Shown: positions 51,436 through 58,978 of the stretch, in pieces
How positions within the stretch are numbered: position 1 is the first letter of the stretch
Layout: each line of letters starts with the position of its first letter
From: CAJMGO01 sp900557305
Lineage (GTDB): Bacteria; Bacillota_I; Bacilli_A; RF39; UBA660
Reading direction: 5' to 3'
Assembly (NCBI GenBank): GCA_905212975.1
Contig: CAJMGO010000002.1
Coordinates: forward strand, 44,841-108,840
DNA: 64,000 nt
Notes under the pieces: model-generated
Database searches by the model: none
The model's input: the letters and a program-made list of their open reading frames with translations, nothing else
Told to the model about the DNA's origin: nothing
Program-made: the position numbers and the translations under genes

Positions 51436-51464
51436 TTGAACTTTTTTTAATATTATTATATAAT
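51436..51464 (+). promoter_or_regulatory. Promoter of the T-box/ileS unit
   Basis: TTGAAC, 17 bases, TATAAT: the best sigma-A match near ileS. The start site would be near 51471. The stretch 51362-51708 thus holds a terminator, this promoter and the T-box leader. Confidence 0.7.
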
Positions 51465-51470
51465 CAAGCT

Positions 51471-51690
51471 ATAAAACAAATGAGGAAGACGTTAAATAAT
51501 GGATTATTAAAGAGAACTTGTGGTTGGTGAAAACAAGGTATGAAGTTATTTATATATCACTTCTGATGTGTTATTTTGAAATTCAGTAGAAATAATCGTT
51601 TCTCGCGTTAAGAGGTTAAAGTGTATGATAGTTCATAAATTAAGGTGGTACCACGGATTTAATTCGCCCTTAAGTTTATGGACTTTTTTT
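51471..51690 (+). promoter_or_regulatory. T-box riboswitch controlling ileS (isoleucine specifier)
   Basis: The leader senses uncharged tRNA-Ile. The T-box core AAGGTGGTACCACGG is at 51642-51656. Stem I distal features are seen at about 51507-51535 (AGAGAACTTG, GGTTGGTGAAAACAAGG). The specifier loop lies between GAAGT (51542-51546) and ACTTC (51559-51563), with the codon ATC (Ile) at 51556-51558 directly before ACTTCTGA, its usual position. A terminator (about 51630-51690: AGTTCATAAATTAAGG pairing with the region 51668-51683, then seven T) competes with the antiterminator. Uncharged tRNA-Ile should permit ileS transcription. Confidence 0.85.
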
Positions 51691-51708
51691 GTTGAAAGGA
51701 TTGATAAA

Positions 51709-54700
51709 ATGAAAAATTTTAAAGAACTTGATAAAAGAGATGTTAATATTGTTGAAAATAGTATTTTAGAAGAGTGGAAAAAACAAGACATACTTAATTT
51801 AACAATAAAAAATAGGGAAAATTGTGAAAATTGGGTATTTTATGATGGACCCATATACGCTAATGCTAAACCTGGTATTCATCACGTTTTAGCTAAAACA
51901 ATAAAAGATACGTTCTGTAAATATAAAACAATGAAGGGGTATAAAGTTTTAAGAAAAATAGGACTTGATACACATGGACTTCCAATAGAGGTTAATGTTG
52001 AAAAAAAATTAGGATTTAAGACTAAGGCAGATATTGAAGCTTTTGGAATAGAAAATTTTTGCAAAGAATGTAATAAAGCTACAGCTCTTAATATAGATGA
52101 TGTAAATTTAGTTACTGATATGATGGGACAATTTATTGATTGCAAAACCCCTTATGTAACTTGTAGTAATGAATACATAGAAACAGAATGGTGGCTTTTA
52201 AAAGAAATGGATAAAAAAGGATTAATTTATCATGGTGATAAAGTACTTCCTTATTGTCCAAGATGTGGTACAGAGTTATCTGCAAATGAAGTATCTCAAG
52301 GATATCAACAGGATAGTGTCAATACAGTCATTGTTCCTTTTAAAAGAGAAAATTCTGATGAATATTTCTTAGTTTGGACAACTACACCATGGACTTTAAT
52401 GGCAAATGTTGCTATATGTGTTAATCCTGATCTAACTTATCTTAAAGTTGAGTCTATGGGTTATAAATTTATTGTTGCTGAATCTTTAGCAAATAAAGTC
52501 CTTGGAGAAGAGTATACTGTTCTTGAAAAATGCAAAGGTAAAGATTTAGTAGGGATTAAATATGAACAATTAATGCCATTTGTCAATGTAGAAGGCAAAG
52601 CTTTTGAAGTATTAGCTGATTCGTATGTTACAGCAGAAGATGGTACTGGTATTGTTCATATCGCACCTGCATTTGGAGAAGACGATAATAGAGTATGTAG
52701 ATTAAATAATATAGCATTTATAAATCCTGTTGGTAAAGATGGTTGTTATACAGAAGGTCCATGGAAAGGAACTCTTGTTACAGATAAAGACTTAGAAATA
52801 ACAATTATTAAATGGTTAAAAGAAAATGATAAATTATTTAAAAAAATAAAAATAACACATGATTATCCTCATTGTTGGAGATGTAAACAACCATTAATTT
52901 ATTACGCTAAGCCTGCATGGTATATAAAAACTACTGAATATAAAGACAAGATAATAGAAGCAAATAAAAAAGTAAATTGGTATCCAGAATATGTTGGTAC
53001 AAAAAGATTTAATAATTGGCTTGAAAATATGGTAGATTGGGGAATAAGTAGAAATAGATATTGGGGTTGCCCTATGCCTATTTGGATTTGTGAAAAATGT
53101 GGTAATAAACATGTAATAGGTTCAAGAACTGAATTACAAGATATGTTAATAGAAGATATTGATGTGAATAACATTGAATTACACAGACCATATGTAGATG
53201 AATTACATATTAAATGTCCAAAATGTAACGGAAAAATGGAAAGAATTAAGGATGTACTTGATGTATGGTTTGATTCTGGTGCTATGCCATATGCACAATT
53301 CCATTATCCATTTGAAAATAAAGAGTTATTTTCTTCTCAATTTCCAGCTGATTTTATAGCTGAAGGTGTTGATCAAACAAGAGGATGGTTTAATTCATTG
53401 ATTTGTATATCAACAATAATATCAGGAGAATCAAGCTTTAAAAATGTTGTAGTAAATGATATGGTTTTAGATCCGAATGGTAAAAAAATGAGTAAATCAG
53501 TAGGTAACATAGTAGATCCTATAAAAGAGTTAACTAAGTATGGAGCAGATGAAGTTAGATGGTATATGTTAACAGCATCTCCTGTATGGACTCCTTTAAA
53601 ATATGATTCAAATGGATTAAAAGAAGTTCATTCAAAATTCTTTAATCCTCTTAAAAATACTTATTCATTCTTCCAAATGTATGCTAATGTGGATGGGATA
53701 GATATAAATGATTGTGATATTCCATATGAAAATCGCGAAGAAATAGATAAATGGTTATTATCTAAATATAATAAATTAATAAAAAATGTAACAACATCTT
53801 ATGATAAATATGATTTAAATGAAGTAGTAAAATATATAACTACATTTGTATCAGAAGATTTATCGAATTGGTATATAAGACGTAATAGAAATAGATTCTG
53901 GGGTAGTGAATTAAATAATTCTAAAAAGGCAGTATATATGACTACATATGAAGTATTAACAGGAATATGTAAGATATGTGCGCCTATAATTCCATATATA
54001 ACAGAAGAAATATATAAAGATTTAACAGGAAAGGAAAGTGTACATTTGGCTGATTTCCCTCTAGTTAATGAATCTTATATTAATGAAGAAATAGAAACTA
54101 AAATGGATTTAGTAAGAGATTTAATAAGCCTTGGAAGAAATGCTCGTGAGGATGTTAAAATTAAAGTTAGACAACCAATAAGTGAAGTAATAATAGATGG
54201 TAAAAATGAAAATTTAATATCAGATTTAGTACCTCTAATAGAAGAAGAATTGAATGTAAAGAAAGTTACATTTGTAAGTGATTTATCAAATTATATGAAT
54301 TTTGAAGTAAAACCTAATTTTAAAGTATGTGGTAAATTGCTAGGTTCTAATATAAAAGTATTCCAAGAAAAATTGACTAATTTAACAGATGATGAAATAA
54401 ATTCTTTAGAAAATGGTAAAAATATAACTATCAAAATAAATTCTGAAGAATTAGTTGTAACACCAGATATGGTAGAACTACGTGTTTCATCAAAAGATGG
54501 ATTTAATGCATCACATGAAGGTAATTTATTTATTATTTTAAATACTAAATTAGATGATAAATTAATAGAAGAAGGAATTGCAAGAGAGTTAGTTTCTAAA
54601 GTACAAAATTTAAGAAAAGAAAGTAATTTTAATATAATTGATAGAATTAATCTATATTATCAATCTGATGAATTAGTAGAGCAATCAATTAATGACTTTG

Positions 54701-54813
54701 AAGAATTTATAAAAAAAGAAACATTAGCAATTTCTATAGAAAAATCAGAAAATGTTGATAAAGAGCTTGATTTAAATGGTCATAATATCAAAATAAAAAT
54801 TGAAAGAAGATAA
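51709..54813 (+). CDS. ileS: Isoleucyl-tRNA synthetase (IleS2-like) with GIHH signature
   Basis: 1034 aa from ATG 51709 (SD GAAAGGA). Class I synthetase charging tRNA-Ile, cytoplasmic. Seen: KMSKS loop GKKMSKSVGNIVDP, editing-domain TTPWTLMANVAICVNPDLTY, zinc-like CPRCGTE and CxxC pairs. GLDTHGLPIEVNVEKKLGF and ETEWWLLKEMDKKGLIYHGDKV match the eukaryote-like type 2 enzymes (IleS2), which are naturally tolerant of mupirocin. The first signature motif, normally HxGH, reads G56-I57-H58-H59 (51874-51885), exchanging the first and third residues. The C-terminal zinc finger of type 1 enzymes is absent. Controlled by the T-box upstream. Confidence 0.92.
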   Translation: MKNFKELDKRDVNIVENSILEEWKKQDILNLTIKNRENCENWVFYDGPIYANAKPGIHHVLAKTIKDTFCKYKTMKGYKVLRKIGLDTHGLPIEVNVEKKLGFKTKADIEAFGIENFCKECNKATALNIDDVNLVTDMMGQFIDCKTPYVTCSNEYIETEWWLLKEMDKKGLIYHGDKVLPYCPRCGTELSANEVSQGYQQDSVNTVIVPFKRENSDEYFLVWTTTPWTLMANVAICVNPDLTYLKVESMGYKFIVAESLANKVLGEEYTVLEKCKGKDLVGIKYEQLMPFVNVEGKAFEVLADSYVTAEDGTGIVHIAPAFGEDDNRVCRLNNIAFINPVGKDGCYTEGPWKGTLVTDKDLEITIIKWLKENDKLFKKIKITHDYPHCWRCKQPLIYYAKPAWYIKTTEYKDKIIEANKKVNWYPEYVGTKRFNNWLENMVDWGISRNRYWGCPMPIWICEKCGNKHVIGSRTELQDMLIEDIDVNNIELHRPYVDELHIKCPKCNGKMERIKDVLDVWFDSGAMPYAQFHYPFENKELFSSQFPADFIAEGVDQTRGWFNSLICISTIISGESSFKNVVVNDMVLDPNGKKMSKSVGNIVDPIKELTKYGADEVRWYMLTASPVWTPLKYDSNGLKEVHSKFFNPLKNTYSFFQMYANVDGIDINDCDIPYENREEIDKWLLSKYNKLIKNVTTSYDKYDLNEVVKYITTFVSEDLSNWYIRRNRNRFWGSELNNSKKAVYMTTYEVLTGICKICAPIIPYITEEIYKDLTGKESVHLADFPLVNESYINEEIETKMDLVRDLISLGRNAREDVKIKVRQPISEVIIDGKNENLISDLVPLIEEELNVKKVTFVSDLSNYMNFEVKPNFKVCGKLLGSNIKVFQEKLTNLTDDEINSLENGKNITIKINSEELVVTPDMVELRVSSKDGFNASHEGNLFIILNTKLDDKLIEEGIARELVSKVQNLRKESNFNIIDRINLYYQSDELVEQSINDFEEFIKKETLAISIEKSENVDKELDLNGHNIKIKIERR

Positions 54814-54830
54814 AGAAATCTTCTTTTTTT
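54804..54830 (+). terminator. Rho-independent terminator after ileS
   Basis: Stem GAAGAT / ATCTTC across the stop codon, then T-run. Confidence 0.8.
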
Positions 54831-54839
54831 ATAGGTTAG

Positions 54840-54871
54840 TTTATGATATAATTGGTTTATGATATAGTTGG
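54840..54871 (+). repeat. 16-bp tandem repeat carrying two -10 elements
   Basis: TTTATGATATAATTGG is followed at once by TTTATGATATAGTTGG (one mismatch). The first copy holds a perfect extended -10 (TGATATAAT at 54844-54852), the second a weaker one (TGATATAGT). It is the promoter region of the LRR gene. Confidence 0.75.
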
Positions 54872-54894
54872 TTAAAGTAGTAAGGGTGATTTAA

Positions 54895-56595
54895 ATGAGA
54901 ATAGAAAACTCAAGTTTAAAATTGAAAATAATTGAGCAATTAGGAAATAAAGTATTTAAAGAAAAATCAATATCAAATGAAGATATAAAAAAAATTAAAA
55001 CTTTAACAATTGATACATCTTTAGATGATATACAATCTAAAGATATAGAACTATTACCACAATTAGAAGAATTATTACTAATAGGAAATGATATAAAAAA
55101 ATATAGATTAAATAAATTGAGAAAATTAAATACATTAAAAATTAGGGTAAAAACTATTGATGATATTCCAGATTTAAAAAAGATAAAAAAACTTAATGAT
55201 TTATCAATAGAACTTGATAGTAATGAGAACAGTGATAAATATTTAAATGAAATAGAGAAATTAAAAAATTTGAATTATTTGACTCTTATAAATTTTAATG
55301 TTCAAAGTTTATATTTTTTGAAGAATTTAAAAGAATTATATAAATTAAAAATATTAAATAGTATTAAATATGAAATAAAAGATATGAAAGTATTATCAGA
55401 CTTGTATTTAGAAAGTATATTCTTTGAAAATATGATTATTCATAATGAAGATATTAAATATATGAATACAGATGCAAAAGAACTTGTTTTAATTAACTGT
55501 GGAATTAACTCTTTAGAAGAATTTAAAAAATTTAAAAGATTAAAATTATTAGATTTAGAAAACAACGAATTAACGGACTCATCATTTCAGGATTTAAAGA
55601 AATTAGTTATGCTTAACCCTAAGATAACAATGAATTTAGGTAATAATAATATAACAAATAATAATATTTTAAAAGGTTTAAATAAAACAGAATTAGAAGT
55701 TATAACTTGTAATATAGACCCTACGTTATATTCAGTAGAAGATTTTAATTATAATGTTAATTTATCTAGTAATTTAAAGTACAATTTATATTTGGATTCA
55801 TCTGAGTTTATGAAGTTACAATTCGTAGAGAAATCATTAGATAGAATAAATAAAATAACTATTGATTTAAAGGATACATGTTTAGAAGATTCTGTACTTG
55901 ATTATATTTTAAATTTAGAAAATGTAGAGTTGATTTTAAAATTAAATGATTTTACAAAAATAAATACTAAACAATTAAAAATTATAAGAAAATATAAAAA
56001 GGATCTAAAGATAAATATTACTGAAAATAAGCTAAGAATTCAAGAATTATACAATATAGAAGAATTTATAGAAATGTATATAAAATTATGTGATATAGTA
56101 AATAACGCACCTCAAAAATTAAATGATATAGAAAAAGTATGTTTTGCTTATCTTTATATTGGTAATAATTATAAAAAAGCAATAGTTAATAAGAAACATA
56201 ATAAAAGAAATAATAATAATTTATATTCACTTTTTATTGAAAATAAAGGATATGAAGATGGTATTGCTGATGTAATGAAATTATTACTTACAGCTTTTAA
56301 TTTAAAAGTAGTAACTGTAGAAGCAAAGAGTGAAACAGGTGATATAAAAACGTGGAATAAAGTTAAATTATTTAATTCCTGGTATAATATGGATCTTGAA
56401 TCAGATTTGATAGAACTAGAAAAAGGCAATGTACTTAAATATTTTTTAAGAGGAGAATTAGATTTTAATCATACTAAATATATAACAGATAATAACATTA
56501 AATGTGCAGATAATGGTATAGATATGAATACATTAATTAATCAATTGTACTTGATGAATAAAAAAATAAATGAAAAAGAAAAAATATCAGTTTAA
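54895..56595 (+). CDS. Leucine-rich-repeat protein with degenerate transglutaminase-like domain
   Basis: 566 aa, no signal peptide, so probably cytoplasmic. Residues about 45-400 are irregular leucine-rich repeats (LEELLLIGNDI, LNTLKIRVKTIDDI, LNYLTLINFNV, LKLLDLENNEL). Residues about 405-560 resemble a transglutaminase-like domain: a helix EKVCFAYLYIG, then NKGYEDGIADVMKLLLTAFNLKVVTVEA, KTWNKVKLFNSWYNMDLESD. In active relatives these read NKGxCxGYADxxKLLL and HAWNxVKxxxxWYxVD. Here Cys is Glu454 and His is Lys485, while Asp500 is kept. The domain thus lacks two catalytic residues and is probably a binding module. SD AAGGGTGAT. Partner and role unknown. Confidence 0.7.
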   Translation: MRIENSSLKLKIIEQLGNKVFKEKSISNEDIKKIKTLTIDTSLDDIQSKDIELLPQLEELLLIGNDIKKYRLNKLRKLNTLKIRVKTIDDIPDLKKIKKLNDLSIELDSNENSDKYLNEIEKLKNLNYLTLINFNVQSLYFLKNLKELYKLKILNSIKYEIKDMKVLSDLYLESIFFENMIIHNEDIKYMNTDAKELVLINCGINSLEEFKKFKRLKLLDLENNELTDSSFQDLKKLVMLNPKITMNLGNNNITNNNILKGLNKTELEVITCNIDPTLYSVEDFNYNVNLSSNLKYNLYLDSSEFMKLQFVEKSLDRINKITIDLKDTCLEDSVLDYILNLENVELILKLNDFTKINTKQLKIIRKYKKDLKINITENKLRIQELYNIEEFIEMYIKLCDIVNNAPQKLNDIEKVCFAYLYIGNNYKKAIVNKKHNKRNNNNLYSLFIENKGYEDGIADVMKLLLTAFNLKVVTVEAKSETGDIKTWNKVKLFNSWYNMDLESDLIELEKGNVLKYFLRGELDFNHTKYITDNNIKCADNGIDMNTLINQLYLMNKKINEKEKISV

Positions 56596-56609
56596 TTGAT
56601 ATTTTTTTA
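56579..56609. terminator. Bidirectional terminator
   Basis: Stem AAAATATCA / TGATATTTT with A- and T-runs between the convergent LRR gene and the 126-aa gene. Confidence 0.75.
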
Positions 56610-56987
56610 GATTTCTATATTTTCAAATTCACTTATGGCATCTTTATTGTAGTTTTTAATTACAACATATATTGATATTAAAGCTGCACATAATACTAAG
56701 ATACTTCCAAAAAGTTGAAGTTCTAGTGATGATGTATCTTCATTATTATTTTTGATTTTTTTATAATTTTCATAATTAGCATATAAGAATACTAAACAGA
56801 TTATTACTACAATACTTCTATTTATAAGTAGAATACTAGATCTCGTTTTGCTTTTAAAAATTCCAATACCTTTAGTTTTTTTCTTTTCTTCATCATAGAG
56901 TAATAAAAAAGATACTATTAAAACTATTTCATATATTATAGTAGCATACTCTTGATATTTAATTAGCTGAACCTCTTTATTATTCAT
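56607..56987 (-). CDS. Small membrane protein (126 aa)
   Basis: Three hydrophobic helices: about residues 15-31 (IIYEIVLIVSFLLLYDE), 52-70 (ILLINRSIVVIICLVFLYA) and 88-110 (LELQLFGSILVLCAALISIYVVI), with a basic loop (EEKKKTKGIGIFKSKTR) predicted inside. No known family recognised. There is no Shine-Dalgarno site, and a TATAAT (56998-56993, minus strand) lies only six bases upstream of the ATG, so the mRNA may be leaderless. Confidence 0.6.
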   Translation of the reverse strand: MNNKEVQLIKYQEYATIIYEIVLIVSFLLLYDEEKKKTKGIGIFKSKTRSSILLINRSIVVIICLVFLYANYENYKKIKNNNEDTSSLELQLFGSILVLCAALISIYVVIKNYNKDAISEFENIEI

Positions 56988-57050
56988 ATTAAATTATATG
57001 AAAAAGTAAGAAAAATAAAGTAAAAACAATATAAATTTATAAAAAAAATC

Positions 57051-57079
57051 TTGATTTTAATATATAGTTATGATAACAT
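57051..57079 (+). promoter_or_regulatory. Possible promoter of hup
   Basis: TTGATT, 17 bases, TAACAT. A small TAAGC/GCTTA hairpin (57087-57102) lies in the leader before a strong AGGAGG site. Confidence 0.4.
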
Positions 57080-57131
57080 TTAAGTGTAAGCAAGATAGCT
57101 TAACAGTTAAGACAATAGGAGGTAAATTAAA

Positions 57132-57404
57132 ATGTCAAAAACTCAATTAGTAGATTTTATCGCAGAAGAAGTTGGATTAACTAAAACTGATGCTGCTAAA
57201 GCTTTAGAAGCTGTTCAAAATGGAGTAGTTAAAGGATTAAAAGAAGAAGGAAAAGTAACTTTAACAGGATTTGTTACATTTACTGCTAAACATAAAGATG
57301 CTTCAACTGGACGTAATCCAAGAACTGGTGAAGCTGTTACAATTCCTGCAAGAACTGTTGTTACAATTAAAGCTGGTTCTAAATTAAAAGAAGCTTTAAA
57401 TTAA
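57132..57404 (+). CDS. hup: DNA-binding protein HU
   Basis: 90 aa. Histone-like dimer that bends and compacts DNA. Seen: MSKTQLVDFIAEEVGLTKTDAAKALEAV, EGKVTLTGFVTFTAKHK, the DNA-binding arm GRNPRTGEAVTIPARTVVTIKAGSKLKEAL. Codon use favours GCT, GTT and CCT, and the SD is AGGAGG, as expected for a highly expressed gene. Only one HU gene is in the window. Confidence 0.97.
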   Translation: MSKTQLVDFIAEEVGLTKTDAAKALEAVQNGVVKGLKEEGKVTLTGFVTFTAKHKDASTGRNPRTGEAVTIPARTVVTIKAGSKLKEALN

Positions 57405-57412
57405 TTGAAATT

Positions 57413-57441
57413 AAAACTGTTATATTATAACAGTTTTATTT
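57413..57441 (+). terminator. Rho-independent terminator after hup
   Basis: Strong stem AAAACTGTTATA / TATAACAGTTTT followed by ATTTG. Confidence 0.8.
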
Positions 57442-57468
57442 GTATATTTATAAAAAAAGTGCTATAAT
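57440..57468 (+). promoter_or_regulatory. Promoter of the 270-aa gene
   Basis: TTGTAT, 17 bases, TATAAT with TG (TGCTATAAT). Confidence 0.6.
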
Positions 57469-57505
57469 ATTCTTCCATTTTATTTTTGAAAGGAATAGTA
57501 TTATT

Positions 57506-58318
57506 ATGTTTAATATAGAAATTTTAAATTTATTATTAGATTTGGATTTAGAACAATTAAAAAAAATAAGAGAAAAAATAGAAAAAAATAAATGTTTAAA
57601 AAAAATTCAAAGAAAAAATAATCAATTATATAATTCAATATTAAAAAATAATATTGAATTAAATAATTTAAAAAGTACTGTTGATTTTATAATTACAAAT
57701 TATAGTAGTAAGACTACGTTTAAACAATTATTTGAAAAATTACTAGAACTTAATATAAAAAATTTTATTTTAACAACTCAAGACTGTATTAATACGGTTT
57801 ATTATATAAGTGCTAAAACACAATCTATATATACAGATGGAACAATAGAATATGGAATATACAATAAAAAATATCAGGAACTTGAAAATTATACTCAAAA
57901 AATTGTTGATTCTAACTATGTTATTATTATGAATAAAGAAAATCCACTTGAAAATATAATAAAAGTTTCAAATATTAATATTGCATTAAAAAAAATACCA
58001 TCAAAAGATGAACTAAATATTTTATCGCATGATAAACAAAAACTTAGCGATAATACAAAAAATGTAAATGAAATTTTAAATATACTTGAGATAAAAGATA
58101 AAACAATTAAATTAGAAAATTTGATTATTAATATGCTTAAGAGAAATGTATTAAATAGTGAAAGAAAAGAAGAATTAAAAAAAGAACTTGCTAGTTTATA
58201 TAACATTATAAAAATATCTAAAAATATAGAAATAGAACTAGAAAATAAAATAATAAAAAATGGTATGAGTGATGAAATATTAAAAGATATTTTAGTTAAA
58301 AGAAAAGTTAAGGAATGA
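57506..58318 (+). CDS. Hypothetical Lys-rich protein (270 aa)
   Basis: Start at ATG 57506 (SD AAAGGAA); the frame extends upstream to 57440 but overlaps the promoter. Two helical, Lys/Asn-rich ends (LEQLKKIREKIEKNKCLKKIQRKNNQLYN and NILEIKDKTIKLENLIINMLKRN) enclose a middle part with more regular sequence (FKQLFEKLLELNIKNFILTT, TVYYISAKTQSIYTDGTIEYGIY). No membrane helix. Family not recognised. It is followed after 6 bases by the CCA-enzyme-like gene. Confidence 0.55.
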   Translation: MFNIEILNLLLDLDLEQLKKIREKIEKNKCLKKIQRKNNQLYNSILKNNIELNNLKSTVDFIITNYSSKTTFKQLFEKLLELNIKNFILTTQDCINTVYYISAKTQSIYTDGTIEYGIYNKKYQELENYTQKIVDSNYVIIMNKENPLENIIKVSNINIALKKIPSKDELNILSHDKQKLSDNTKNVNEILNILEIKDKTIKLENLIINMLKRNVLNSERKEELKKELASLYNIIKISKNIEIELENKIIKNGMSDEILKDILVKRKVKE

Positions 58319-58324
58319 TGAGAA

Positions 58325-58978
58325 TTGTATGAATCTGCTATACAAGTATTAAAAATAATAAATTCAAATAAGTATGAAGCATATATTGTAGGAGGCTTTG
58401 CTAGAGACTTATATTTAAATAAAACAAGTGATGATATTGATATATGTACAAATGCTAAATATGAGGAATTAATTAATTTATTCCCTGATATGATTAATAA
58501 AGGATTTGGAAGTTATATATTAAAATATAAAGGTTTTATATTTGAAGTGACTACATATAGACGTGAATTAGAGTATATGAATAATAGATATCCAAAAGTA
58601 GAATTTATAAATGATGTAAAAGAAGATTTAAAAAGAAGAGATTTTACAATTAATACACTTATGATAGATAAAACTGAAAAATTTATTGACTTAATGAATG
58701 CAAGAGATGATATTGAAAATAAAATAATAAAGTGCGTAGGTAATACAGATATAAAGATTAAAGAAGATTCTCTTAGAATAATAAGAGCTCTTAGGTTTTC
58801 TAGTGATTTAGATTTTAAACTTGATGATGAATTAATTTTTTCAATAGAAAAATATAAAAGTAATTTAAAGAATATATCAAGTAAGAGAATAGAAAAAGAA
58901 ATAAGTAAAGTTAAAAAAATAGATAAATTTAATAATTTAATTAGTTATTTTAAAATAAATAATTATTTAAAAAAATGA
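58325..58978 (+). CDS. Short CCA-adding-enzyme-like nucleotidyltransferase
   Basis: 217 aa from a TTG at 58325; a nearby ATG is out of frame. Class II CCA-adding/poly(A) polymerase head: AYIVGGFARDLYLNKTSDDIDICT (metal-binding Asp-x-Asp and GG), FEVTTYRRELEYM, DLKRRDFTINTLMID (RRDFTxN) and the neck EDSLRIIRALRFSSDLDF. A standard bacterial CCA enzyme has about 400 residues; here the body and tail that hold the tRNA are missing and the frame ends after the neck. It is either a minimal enzyme or a truncated one. The 3' end overlaps the convergent spoVB-like gene by 16 bases. Confidence 0.8.
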   Translation: MYESAIQVLKIINSNKYEAYIVGGFARDLYLNKTSDDIDICTNAKYEELINLFPDMINKGFGSYILKYKGFIFEVTTYRRELEYMNNRYPKVEFINDVKEDLKRRDFTINTLMIDKTEKFIDLMNARDDIENKIIKCVGNTDIKIKEDSLRIIRALRFSSDLDFKLDDELIFSIEKYKSNLKNISSKRIEKEISKVKKIDKFNNLISYFKINNYLKK

